From G965267605 sp965267605 (GTDB lineage Bacteria; Bacteroidota; Bacteroidia; Flavobacteriales_E; Vicingaceae), in contig OZ254088.1 in the NCBI GenBank assembly GCA_965267605.1, positions 2,480,001-2,544,000 of the forward strand: a DNA stretch of 64,000 bases, written 5' to 3'. The translations under genes and the position numbers were made by a program. Positions 47,767 through 55,936 of the stretch are shown here, in pieces (the stretch's first letter is position 1; each line of letters starts with the position of its first letter). A model generated the notes under the pieces. That model did no database searches. It worked only from the letters and a program-made list of their open reading frames with translations, and was not told the origin of the DNA.

Positions 47767-49164
47767 CTACTTCAGAGACCCCGTCATCTTGGTAGGATCA
47801 ACCCACTCATCGTATTCTTCTGCCGTAACGTACCCAAGGTTGATTGCTTCTTCCTTAAGAGTGGTACCATTCTGATGCGCTGTATTCGCAATCTCCGCTG
47901 CTTTGTAGTAACCAATTTTCGTATTCAGGGCAGTAACCAACATTAAACTGTTGTTGAGGAGTTCATTGATCACTGCCTGGTTGGGTTCTATTCCTACTGC
48001 ACAATTTTCATCGAAACTCACACAGGCATCACCGATCAATCTGGCACTTTGCAACAAGTTAGCCGCAAGCATGGGTTTGAACACATTCAACTCGTAATGG
48101 CCTTGTGTTCCGCCAACAGTTACCGCGACATCATTACCCATTACCTGAGCACACACCATAGTTAGTGCCTCACATTGGGTGGGGTTAACCTTTCCAGGCA
48201 TAATGGATGACCCAGGCTCATTAGCAGGAATGATCAATTCGCCAATACCAGACCTAGGGCCACTGGCCATCATTCTGATATCATTTGCAATCTTGTTCAG
48301 GGAAACCGCAAGCTGCTTCAACGCACCGTGTGTTTCAACAATAGCATCATGTGCGGCAAGGGCTTCAAATTTATTCTCTGCAGTAACAAACGGCTTACCA
48401 GTGAATTCGGCAATCTTCTTTGCGACAAGAACATCGTATCCCTGCGGTGCATTCAATCCGGTACCGACTGCGGTTCCTCCCAGCGCCAATTCGCTAAGAT
48501 GTGCGAGGGTATTCTTTAGTGCCTTCAATCCATGGTCCAGCTGACTGACATAACCGCTAAACTCTTGCCCTACTGTTAAAGGGGTTGCATCCATCAGGTG
48601 GGTACGGCCGATCTTCACAACATTTTTGAACTCCTCACTTTTCTTCTTTAGCGTGTCCCTCAAGCGCTCTACACCTGGAATCGTAGTATTCACCACCATG
48701 ATATAACTGGCGATGTGCATACCGGTAGGAAACGTATCATTTGAGCTCTGGCTTTTATTCACATCATCGTTCGGTTGAATAGTCTTGTCACCTTCACCAA
48801 TTACTTTACCAGCGATTTGATGCGCACGATTAGCGATCACCTCGTTCACATTCATGTTGCTCTGGGTACCTGATCCTGTTTGCCAGATCACCAATGGAAA
48901 CTGGTCATCATGTTTGCCTTCCAGGATCTCGTCACACACCTGCGATATCAGATCTTTCTTATCCCCATCCAGGACACCCAACTCATGATTCGCATGCGCA
49001 GCAGCCTTCTTCAGGTATGCAAAGCCATACACTACCTCAAGCGGCATGGATGCAGCAGGCCCAATTTTGAAGTTGTTTCTCGATCGTTCAGTTTGTGCGC
49101 CCCAAAGCTTATCAGCAGGGACCTGCACTTCTCCCATCGTGTCTTTCTCTATTCTATATTCCAT
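47767..49164 (-). CDS. fumC: Fumarate hydratase class II
   Basis: FumC interconverts fumarate and malate in the TCA cycle; class II is iron-free and oxygen-stable. GSSIMPGKVNPTQCEA is the superfamily signature with the catalytic serine loop. KIGRTHLMDATPLTVGQEF, SSNDTFPTGMHIA and WQTGSGTQSNMNVNEVIANRA are also diagnostic. The protein has 465 residues from the ATG at 49164; a TTG one codon upstream is in frame but unlikely. It is monocistronic: convergent with manC, divergent from a small membrane protein gene. Confidence 0.97.
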   Translation of the reverse strand: MEYRIEKDTMGEVQVPADKLWGAQTERSRNNFKIGPAASMPLEVVYGFAYLKKAAAHANHELGVLDGDKKDLISQVCDEILEGKHDDQFPLVIWQTGSGTQSNMNVNEVIANRAHQIAGKVIGEGDKTIQPNDDVNKSQSSNDTFPTGMHIASYIMVVNTTIPGVERLRDTLKKKSEEFKNVVKIGRTHLMDATPLTVGQEFSGYVSQLDHGLKALKNTLAHLSELALGGTAVGTGLNAPQGYDVLVAKKIAEFTGKPFVTAENKFEALAAHDAIVETHGALKQLAVSLNKIANDIRMMASGPRSGIGELIIPANEPGSSIMPGKVNPTQCEALTMVCAQVMGNDVAVTVGGTQGHYELNVFKPMLAANLLQSARLIGDACVSFDENCAVGIEPNQAVINELLNNSLMLVTALNTKIGYYKAAEIANTAHQNGTTLKEEAINLGYVTAEEYDEWVDPTKMTGSLK

Positions 49165-49205
49165 CAATCCGGTGTTTTAGTCTTGAATACCCAACAATTT
49201 TATAA

Positions 49206-49220
49206 ATTTAGATTCTAAAT
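49206..49220. repeat. 15-bp palindrome in the divergent fumC / small membrane protein gap
   Basis: ATTTAGA and TCTAAAT flank a single central T. It lies 8 bases upstream of the small membrane protein ATG and 41 bases upstream of the fumC start, so it could be an operator or part of overlapping promoters. Confidence 0.4.
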
Positions 49221-49228
49221 CTGAGGAA

Positions 49229-49387
49229 ATGGTTGTAGGAGCTTTAATTGTATTGATGTTTATGGGAATGGCATTCTGGATCCTAATCGCACTTGCAGGA
49301 TTTGCGCTTCCGTACGCTATTCACAACTACATGATGCATATGCTGAGAACCAAAGTACTTCCGCGATTCAGAAGGTCGAAGGACTAG
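49229..49387 (+). CDS. 52-residue membrane miniprotein
   Basis: The frame encodes 52 residues: a hydrophobic stretch (VVGALIVLMFMGMAFWILIA, then LAGFALPYAI) followed by a basic tail ending RFRRSKD, a positive-inside layout for a one- or two-segment inner-membrane protein. A GAGGAA ribosome-binding sequence sits immediately before the ATG. It occupies the gap between fumC and the next gene and lacks a recognised family. The coding potential is supported by the clean hydrophobic-then-basic layout. Confidence 0.55.
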   Translation: MVVGALIVLMFMGMAFWILIALAGFALPYAIHNYMMHMLRTKVLPRFRRSKD

Positions 49388-49446
49388 TACTTTAAGATCG
49401 GTTTTCCCGCAAGGCCATATTTATATGGTTTTTGCGTTATGATGTC

Positions 49447-49818
49447 ATGGAAAATCACAAATCACATCCTGTTTTGTTTTGGGTAGCCAGGATTTACGGC
49501 ACCCTTGTTCTGCTTTTGATGGGAGCATTTGTGCTCGCAGTTTTATTTGGCAGCAACGATGAATCCGGTGCAGGATTTCAAACTGTTCAGGAAATACTCA
49601 TGTTCGCATGCTTTCCAGTACTGGCTCTTTTAGGACTTGCCGTTGGCTTCTTCAAGCAACGCGGAGGTGGCATTATTACCACGATAGCTATGGTAATACT
49701 GTATGCTTTTGAATTATCGAATATTACCAACCCCTATTTCGGTTTGGTAACATTGGCGGGCATACTATATCTGGTAAGTGGTTTTATTAGAATGCCCTCA
49801 AAAAAAGAGCTGGCTTAA
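49447..49818 (+). CDS. Four-segment membrane protein of unknown function
   Basis: This 123-residue protein has four membrane segments (around ARIYGTLVLLLMGAFVLAVL, FACFPVLALLGLAVGFF, IITTIAMVILYAFEL and LVTLAGILYLVSGF) and short loops. I do not recognise a named family; similar small DoxX-sized proteins are common in this phylum. The ATG at 49447 is preferred over an upstream TTG at 49432. It lies 59 bases after the 52-residue membrane protein gene. Its stop interlocks with the convergent ArsC-like gene by 4 bases. Confidence 0.7.
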   Translation: MENHKSHPVLFWVARIYGTLVLLLMGAFVLAVLFGSNDESGAGFQTVQEILMFACFPVLALLGLAVGFFKQRGGGIITTIAMVILYAFELSNITNPYFGLVTLAGILYLVSGFIRMPSKKELA

Positions 49819-50156
49819 TCGATCAGTTCGAGCACCTTTTCAGTTGGTCTTCCGATCACGGCCTTATCGCCTTTGATAATGATGGGGCGCTCGATCAACT
49901 TGGGAGTTTCCGCCATGATCATGATGTACTCTTCCATCTCAAGATCCTGATCCTGATACGCCTTCCACTCCTCCTCCTTCGTTCGGATGAGTTCTGATGG
50001 ATGGATGCCCAGTTTAGCCACCACCTCTCTGATCTGCTCAGGCGTTGGGTGATCCTTTAAGTACTCTATCACCTCAAATTCAACTCCTTTCTCTTCCAAT
50101 AAGCTTACTGCATCCCTGCTCTTAGAGCACCTTGCATTATGGTATATCTCAATCAT
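49815..50156 (-). CDS. ArsC family reductase (YfgD-like)
   Basis: This 113-residue thioredoxin-fold protein has the ArsC motif YHNARCSKSRDAVSLLEE with a single active Cys, then GIHPSELIRTKEEEWK and LIERPIIIKGDKAVIGRP, the conserved Arg-Pro and end motifs. It resembles the glutaredoxin-linked arsenate reductase/YfgD group; no ars operon is nearby, so arsenate may not be the substrate. The ATG overlaps the prfB stop by 4 bases. A much longer upstream extension of the frame only reads through prfB out of frame and is rejected. Confidence 0.9.
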   Translation of the reverse strand: MIEIYHNARCSKSRDAVSLLEEKGVEFEVIEYLKDHPTPEQIREVVAKLGIHPSELIRTKEEEWKAYQDQDLEMEEYIMIMAETPKLIERPIIIKGDKAVIGRPTEKVLELID

Positions 50157-51242
50157 GATTTGCCAAATTTCATTAGAAATGCCTTCAGGAATTCTGTGAT
50201 CTCCCCATCCATCACCGCATCCACATTGGCCGTTTCCTCTTCTGTTCTGAGGTCTTTCACCAATTTGTAGGGGTGCATCACATAGTTCCTGATCTGGCTT
50301 CCCCATTCAATCTTCATTTTCCCTGCTTCGATCTCCGCTTGCTTCTCCAGCCGTTTTCTCATCTCGATCTCATAAAGCTGAGATTTCAGCAATTGCATTG
50401 CTTTTTCCTTATTACCCAGCTGAGAGCGGGTTTCCGTATTCTCAATAATGATCCCGGATGGTTTATGCTTCAATCTAACCCCCGTCTCCACTTTGTTCAC
50501 ATTCTGCCCTCCTGCGCCACCAGAGCGGAAGGTATCCCACTCTATATCTCCGGGATTCACATCAATCTCGATGCTATCGTCCACAAGCGGATATACATAT
50601 ACTGAAGCAAAGGACGTATGCCGTTTGGCATTGGAATCAAAGGGTGAAATACGTACCAATCTGTGTACGCCATTTTCTCCTTTCAGGTATCCAAAGGCAA
50701 ACTCACCATCAAACTCAAGTGTAACGGTTTTGATACCCGCCACATCACCATCCTGATAATCCAACTCTTTGACAGTGTACCCATTCTTCTCTCCCCACAT
50801 CATGTACATCCGCATCAGCATGGATGCCCAATCGCAACTTTCCGTACCGCCAGCACCGGAGGTAATCTGAAGAACAGCGGTAAATGCATCTTCTTCCGCA
50901 CTTAGCATGTTCTTGAATTCAAGCTCCTCGAGAAGTTGAGATGCTGCATCATGTTGCGCATCAACCTCCGCTTCATCGGCTTCACCTTCTCTGGCAAAAT
51001 CGTAGAGGACTTCGAGATCGTTAACGGCTGATTCAACCTCTGCGAACGATTCAGTCCAGACTTTAAGATTTCGGATTTTGCGCATGATCGACTCCGCGTT
51101 CTTGGAATCGTTCCAGAACTCGGGGTCTTGCGTCTTCAACTCCTCTTCTTCGATCGTTATCTTCTTCTGATCGATGTCAAAGATACCCCCTTAGCGCGTC
51201 AACGCGCCCAACTAGTTCCTTAACTGCATCTTGTGTGATCAT
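50153..51242 (-). CDS. prfB: Peptide chain release factor 2, with programmed +1 frameshift
   Basis: RF2 ends translation at UGA and UAA. The gene is in two frames: an ATG at 51242 opens 21 codons, then an in-frame TGA, then the main 341-codon frame shifted by one base. The junction (AGG GGG TAT CTT TGA C) is the classic autoregulatory frameshift site, so a shortage of RF2 raises frameshifting and RF2 output. The joined protein has about 362 residues. The GGQ motif lies in FRSGGAGGQNVNKVETGVRL. The frame from 51139 alone would start at an internal TTG and lacks the N-terminus. It is coupled to the ArsC-like gene downstream. Confidence 0.97.
51176..51191 (-). promoter_or_regulatory. RF2 programmed +1 frameshift site
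   Basis: Read on the minus strand: AGG GGG (internal Shine-Dalgarno-like), TAT, CTT slippery codon, TGA stop, then C. All known elements of the prfB frameshift site are present at codons 18-22. A slip on CTT moves into the GAC ATC GAT frame of the main gene. Confidence 0.97.
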
Positions 51243-51291
51243 CGTAAAGACGTTTCACACAAAAGTAATTTTTAAGCGGGAAGAAAAAAGA

Positions 51292-52800
51292 TTAAAGTGC
51301 AGTACCTCCTGGTGTAGGTTCTCCAAACAGTCGCTGAAGCTTAGCCATGCCTTCTCTTCGATTGTACACGTCCATCTGAAATTGATGTACTTCTCTGTCT
51401 TCAGATTTCACTTCGGCCAACTCTTTCATTTTGCTAATCGGACATATGCCCATTTCATCTTCAGAAAGCACCACCCATAGCACATGGTCGTACTTGGTTT
51501 GAATTTTAGGGCGCTTCCCTGTAATATCATGGATAGACATGGTTTCCAGATTAGCCAGATAAACCTTCTGCGGTTTTAGCCTTGTATTGTTCGAGAAAAA
51601 ATTAGATCCGAAAACCTTGCCCTTCAGCGGTTTCGCACTAAAATGACACCAAAAAGTACCGAAGTTCGACACACGCGCCTTCACTACGCCTGCTGGTTCG
51701 ACACCTGCAGCTTCTGCCTTTTGCAGCGCCATCTGTTGGTCAGCACTAGCGGTGGCGTTGTCTTCAGTAATCACTTCTTTAGGCGCCTCGGAAAGTCCAC
51801 CAGTTTCAACCTTGTATCTGTTCATTGCTGCCTTCATAGCTGCTTTCGGGTAGACTGGATAAACTACATAGGTAATTGCTGTGTCTTCAAAGATGAACTT
51901 GAAGTTGTACAATCCCTTCTTGCTATGACGGCTTAACTCAAAGCCATCCGCTTCACTTACACCTTCGTACTTCACATACGATTCATCTACTTCAAATACC
52001 GCCTTGTCCATCATCACAATCTCCGGGAACCTATTCTGATCGAAATTCATGTTAGGGAATCTTGGCTTCGAATTATTGCGCTGCTTCGGCTTGACCAATG
52101 TTAGATTCTTGATCACTGGCTCAACATCCGCCACTTCTTCAATCTGTGTTGGTGTCCAAACAAGGTCAAGACTTCCCATAGGGGTCATGTCTGAGCCATT
52201 TTCTTTCATGGCAAACATCTCTCCTTCTTCACCTACAGCACTTACCATTGAAATCTCAATGTTGTTATCGGCAGCCAGGTTCAATTCTTTGTTATTCTGG
52301 TAAGCCCTGATCTCCAATCCAAAAGAATGGAGGTTGGATCCTTCCGCAAGGTTAGGCTTCACGCCTGCAAGATGTGCGCTAGCGATGCCCTTCATTTCCT
52401 TAATAGCAATAGTAACCGGGCCTTCCTGCAGACCGTCAAGGTCTTTTCTACTCAGAGAGAACATTGTTCCAAACTTGCTGGTAAACGATTGTTCTTCATC
52501 CTGTAGTTGGAACAACTCCACTCCCTCTTCTTCGAGGAAGGCTGGTGTTTGCTCAATGATCTCAACCGTATTCTGAGGAGTACCTGCAACTTCGTTATTG
52601 CCCATGGTGTTAAGCACATAAACACCACTAACTACGGCAATACTTACAACAGCAGTATACCCCCAGAATTTGAAGGTTCGATAAAATGGATTGGATGCTT
52701 TTCCGTAGGCCTTCATCAGTTCATCAAAATTCTTGTGCTTCAGAATTTGATCATCTGACAACTCGGGCCGATCCAGCTCGTATTTTCTTTTCGTTGCCAT
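51292..52800 (-). CDS. Single-pass membrane protein coupled to an ECF sigma factor (possible anti-sigma)
   Basis: This 502-residue protein has a 45-residue cytoplasmic N-terminus (LSDDQILKHKNFDELMKAYG), one membrane segment (YTAVVSIAVVSGVYVLNTM) and a large extracytoplasmic part with no named domain recognised. It starts 3 bases after the ECF sigma gene in the same direction, the position of an anti-sigma factor, but there is no zinc anti-sigma motif. The extracytoplasmic region contains beta-rich repeats and could sense an envelope signal. The role is inferred from position and topology only. A 49-base gap leads to prfB. Confidence 0.65.
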   Translation of the reverse strand: MATKRKYELDRPELSDDQILKHKNFDELMKAYGKASNPFYRTFKFWGYTAVVSIAVVSGVYVLNTMGNNEVAGTPQNTVEIIEQTPAFLEEEGVELFQLQDEEQSFTSKFGTMFSLSRKDLDGLQEGPVTIAIKEMKGIASAHLAGVKPNLAEGSNLHSFGLEIRAYQNNKELNLAADNNIEISMVSAVGEEGEMFAMKENGSDMTPMGSLDLVWTPTQIEEVADVEPVIKNLTLVKPKQRNNSKPRFPNMNFDQNRFPEIVMMDKAVFEVDESYVKYEGVSEADGFELSRHSKKGLYNFKFIFEDTAITYVVYPVYPKAAMKAAMNRYKVETGGLSEAPKEVITEDNATASADQQMALQKAEAAGVEPAGVVKARVSNFGTFWCHFSAKPLKGKVFGSNFFSNNTRLKPQKVYLANLETMSIHDITGKRPKIQTKYDHVLWVVLSEDEMGICPISKMKELAEVKSEDREVHQFQMDVYNRREGMAKLQRLFGEPTPGGTAL

Positions 52801-52803
52801 AGA

Positions 52804-53358
52804 TTAGACTAGTTTTTTAAGTTTCTGAACGATCCGGTGAATCTTCACCTTAGCGTTCGATTCGGATAACCCGAACATTTGGGCAATTTCCTGATGAGGA
52901 CGCTTCTCAAAATATTTCAATTCAATCAGTTCCACTTCTTCATCATTCAATTGATCCAGTGCTCGTACCAGTAACTGCCTTCGGTCAGCGGTAACATCGT
53001 CATCCATTTCATCGAGGATATCTCCAAGCGATTCTGTGGGTACCGATACAACACGTTCTGACTTCTGCTCATTAAAATGTTTATTCAACTCATTTCGTCC
53101 TATCGTAAATAGCCACGATGAGAACGGTAGTCCTCGGAATTGATACTTGTCGAGATTGAGCATCGCCTTCAAAAAGACTTGCGATGTTACGTCAGCAGCA
53201 ATGTCCTCAGACTTGACTCTGTTATACACGTACCTAAAAATGGAAGTGTAGTAACGGTCGTAGAGTACATTGAATCTTTGCCTATCCTTGACGGCAGCTC
53301 GGATTTCCGCTTCTTCCTCAGTTATCCATTCTTTCGTCCTGTGATAAGCCTGATTCAC
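52804..53358 (-). CDS. RNA polymerase sigma factor, ECF type
   Basis: This 184-residue sigma-70 family factor has region 2 (FRYVYNRVKSEDIAADVTSQVF and FSSWLFTIGRNELNKHF) and region 4 (LNDEEVELIELKYFEKRPHQEIAQMFGLSESNAKVKIHR). The start is GTG. It differs clearly from the ECF factor at 12683 in length and sequence, so it is not a recent copy. It is followed at 3 bases by a membrane protein gene that may regulate it, and preceded at 42 bases by an LRR protein gene. Confidence 0.92.
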   Translation of the reverse strand: MNQAYHRTKEWITEEEAEIRAAVKDRQRFNVLYDRYYTSIFRYVYNRVKSEDIAADVTSQVFLKAMLNLDKYQFRGLPFSSWLFTIGRNELNKHFNEQKSERVVSVPTESLGDILDEMDDDVTADRRQLLVRALDQLNDEEVELIELKYFEKRPHQEIAQMFGLSESNAKVKIHRIVQKLKKLV

Positions 53359-53400
53359 TGGTACTTTAACTTGATAATCGGTGATTAATGAAAAGTTACA

Positions 53401-55434
53401 CTATTCGAGCCCTAATTCTTTGACAATTTGGCCAACATCGCTGATTTTCCTTGAATAGCGCTTAACAGAGAGATCTTTCTTTTTTCCGTAATCGAACTGT
53501 TCATTGAGCAATTTACCAGATTGTATGGCCACAATGTCGCCATTTCTGTGTTCACCTAAAATGCAAAGGTGCTTCGAATTACCCAGGAACAATTTGTTGG
53601 GCTTTACACCCAGCGTTCCATCATAAATAGCGAATGACTTGTTCTTCTTATTGATCACGAAAATCTTGTTCATAGGAAGTTTCTTCTCGCTTTGATCAAT
53701 GAATGAAACATATGTTTCGATGGGTTTGATATCGTCCAGCACCAAAGTTAGATGCTGGCTTCTTCCATATCCACTCATTTCCATTACCCTCCTTAACATT
53801 CGGATGGATGGTTTGGCATTGTATACCGCCTGTTTCTCATTTGCCACCACCTCATCATAATACTCGAGCCACTCATCCCGGGTCATGTCTTTTTCCTTGT
53901 CGCTCATATAATCGCGAAAACGATCCCATTCCGCTTCATAAACGGACTCGATGATGTTGGCGTACCGCTTCCTTTCTTTCATAAGCGATCGATGAAACGT
54001 TGCATTTCTCCTTTCCAGTGTGGACATATACCGTTCAAACCGCTGAAGATAAATGGCCTGAGCATCAACAATGGATACAGCCGGATCTGTAAAACGAGGA
54101 TAGGCCGAAATCTGTTTGAATTCATCCTTCGTCTTGAGTTCGATCGTAAAACTCTGGTCCACTTCATCGTAGAAGAACCTGATATCTGAGAAGAAGTTAT
54201 CAATGGTCTGTTCCTTACCCATCTTCCTTCTTGGATTCAAATACCTACGTTGAAAATCCTTCGCGGACAGGGGCCCTTTGTATACCCACACCAATCCAGT
54301 GAAAGCCGATAGTTCACGGTGGTATCGGTTCACCCTGTCATCACGATAAATCTCAAACCAAAAACCCTTCTTGCTTCCATCAGTTTTCCGAATGGGAAAC
54401 AACTTAATGAACTTGTAGTCTTTATCCGGGTTCATTTTTATGGTGTTCGCATACGCCAGATCCCGGTACCGCTCTTCGAACAAACTGGAATCAAAACGCT
54501 GTCTGAAGCGCTCAGAGTAGAACAGACTCGGATAGTGACGATATGCCGTAGACAAAGCTCGAATGCCCCTCTTGCTTCTGATCTTCAAATCAATCAAACT
54601 CGATGAGGCGGTATCCTTACCCAACGCTAGCGTTCTATCCGGTGTCAGATCCTTACCATCTGTGTTCTTGATGCTCGCTTCCGGAAAAATCTCTTTTAGC
54701 TTTTCAAAATCTTCTGTAGATAAGTCATCATCAAACCTCAAGTACTGAATCTTCAACCCTTTCATTGCACCCAGAGATTTCAAAGGATCGATAAGAACGT
54801 TCCTCGAGATGTCAATCTCCTCCAGGTTCTTCAGTTCTCCCATTTCCTTCGGAAGTGTAGTAAGGTTGTTGTTACTGATATCCAAAAGCTCCAGGTTCGC
54901 CAGCTTGTTGATATTTGATGGGATTTCCTGAATCCTGTTAATAGGCAGTGCCAGTTCCCTTAACGCTGGCATATTGGAGAGGTGATCAATAGACTTCTCC
55001 ATATCTAGTTCAGAGCAATTAATGATTCTTAATCTGGAAATATTCTTGAGCAGTTTAACCTCCTCCGGAATTACTTTGAAAGTTGGGTTGGAAATGGTTA
55101 GGTATTGTAGCGATGGGATTTGACTTAGCCTTTTAAAGAGCACTTTGTATCTCACATCCACCCCATCTGTTAACTCCAGTTCCTGAAAAGATTCAAGACT
55201 GGTAAGCCCCTGAATGTCTTTTGTGTTCAAGTTCTTGATCACCAATCTTCTCAGGTTGGAGTAATTGGCAATATCCTTCAGGAAGGTCTGGCAATCAATT
55301 TCCTGGCAGTCCAATGTAAAATTGGTTGCCATACTGGGATCCTGAGGTTTTGACAAGAAAATCCCGTTTTGTGCCCAAACATGCAATGAAAGCATGGTGG
55401 ACAATACCAATAATATGACGCTACGCTTCTTCAA
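53401..55434 (-). CDS. Exported leucine-rich repeat protein
   Basis: This 677-residue protein has signal MKKRSVILLVLSTMLSLHVWAQ. Residues about 40-240 hold leucine-rich repeats, clear in LANLELLDISNNNLTTLPKE and MGELKNLEEIDISRNVL, so it probably binds a protein or peptide ligand. The C-terminal 430 residues have a basic, helical region (YERYRDLAYANTIKMNP, then RRNATFHRSLMKERKRY) and no recognised domain. No sorting domain is visible, so it is probably periplasmic or outer-membrane associated. It overlaps recX by 14 bases and precedes the sigma factor, so it may feed that signalling unit. Confidence 0.8.
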   Translation of the reverse strand: MKKRSVILLVLSTMLSLHVWAQNGIFLSKPQDPSMATNFTLDCQEIDCQTFLKDIANYSNLRRLVIKNLNTKDIQGLTSLESFQELELTDGVDVRYKVLFKRLSQIPSLQYLTISNPTFKVIPEEVKLLKNISRLRIINCSELDMEKSIDHLSNMPALRELALPINRIQEIPSNINKLANLELLDISNNNLTTLPKEMGELKNLEEIDISRNVLIDPLKSLGAMKGLKIQYLRFDDDLSTEDFEKLKEIFPEASIKNTDGKDLTPDRTLALGKDTASSSLIDLKIRSKRGIRALSTAYRHYPSLFYSERFRQRFDSSLFEERYRDLAYANTIKMNPDKDYKFIKLFPIRKTDGSKKGFWFEIYRDDRVNRYHRELSAFTGLVWVYKGPLSAKDFQRRYLNPRRKMGKEQTIDNFFSDIRFFYDEVDQSFTIELKTKDEFKQISAYPRFTDPAVSIVDAQAIYLQRFERYMSTLERRNATFHRSLMKERKRYANIIESVYEAEWDRFRDYMSDKEKDMTRDEWLEYYDEVVANEKQAVYNAKPSIRMLRRVMEMSGYGRSQHLTLVLDDIKPIETYVSFIDQSEKKLPMNKIFVINKKNKSFAIYDGTLGVKPNKLFLGNSKHLCILGEHRNGDIVAIQSGKLLNEQFDYGKKKDLSVKRYSRKISDVGQIVKELGLE

Positions 55435-55903
55435 CGTTACAGTTCATTGTGTTCAATTGATCGATTACAAGTCCTTGCTCGTAGCCTTTCTGAACAGCAT
55501 ATCTAAAAAGTTTGTCACGATGATTTCCAGTGCGCTGGATGGAATGCAGCTTTACCTCCAACAGATCCGCCAATTGTTTAACGTAAAAATCGTCTTCAAT
55601 GTTATCCATTTCGCGATTGATAAGTGCATCCTGCAACCCTTTTTCTTTCAACTTCAGCTTGATCTTTAGTTTACCCCACTTCTTGATCCGAAGCTTACCT
55701 CTAACATATGCCTCTACGTAGCGTTCGTCATCTAGGTATCCCTCGTCCTTTAATTGCTGGATGACCGAACCGATTTCGGGACCTGAAAGGTCCAGCTTCT
55801 TTAGTTTCTCCCTCACCTCAGAGGTGCAGCGATCCTGATAAGCGCAATACCGATACACCTTATCAAGTACTCTTGGATCAATCGGTTTTACGTTCTCGGT
55901 CAA
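55421..55903 (-). CDS. recX: RecX family regulator of RecA
   Basis: RecX binds RecA filaments and limits recombination. The 160-residue protein has the three helical repeats of the family: YRYCAYQDRCTSEVREKLKK, VIQQLKDEGYLDDERYVEAY and KWGKLKIKLKLKEKGL are the conserved blocks. The start is TTG at 55903, with no nearby ATG in frame. recA is not in the window. It is divergent from the MFS gene and overlaps the LRR gene by 14 bases. Confidence 0.9.
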   Translation of the reverse strand: MTENVKPIDPRVLDKVYRYCAYQDRCTSEVREKLKKLDLSGPEIGSVIQQLKDEGYLDDERYVEAYVRGKLRIKKWGKLKIKLKLKEKGLQDALINREMDNIEDDFYVKQLADLLEVKLHSIQRTGNHRDKLFRYAVQKGYEQGLVIDQLNTMNCNVEEA

Positions 55904-55936
55904 TTTAGCCTCCTTTGCATATCCAAGATAGCTATT

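Noticed and set aside
49206..49220. A shared GATTCTA half-site at 13328, 47719 and 49211 as a common regulator's site
   Set aside because: Only seven bases are shared and one copy lies in a convergent gap, so chance is a sufficient explanation.
50157..50306. An upstream extension of the ArsC-like gene by 50 codons
   Set aside because: It overlaps prfB in another frame, reads as low-similarity Gly/Arg/Gln-rich sequence, and the ATG at 50156 gives the expected family N-terminus.
51139..51242. An in-frame TGA early in prfB that could be read as a broken gene
   Set aside because: The flanking AGG GGG TAT CTT TGA C is the programmed frameshift site of functional RF2 genes, and both frames are intact.
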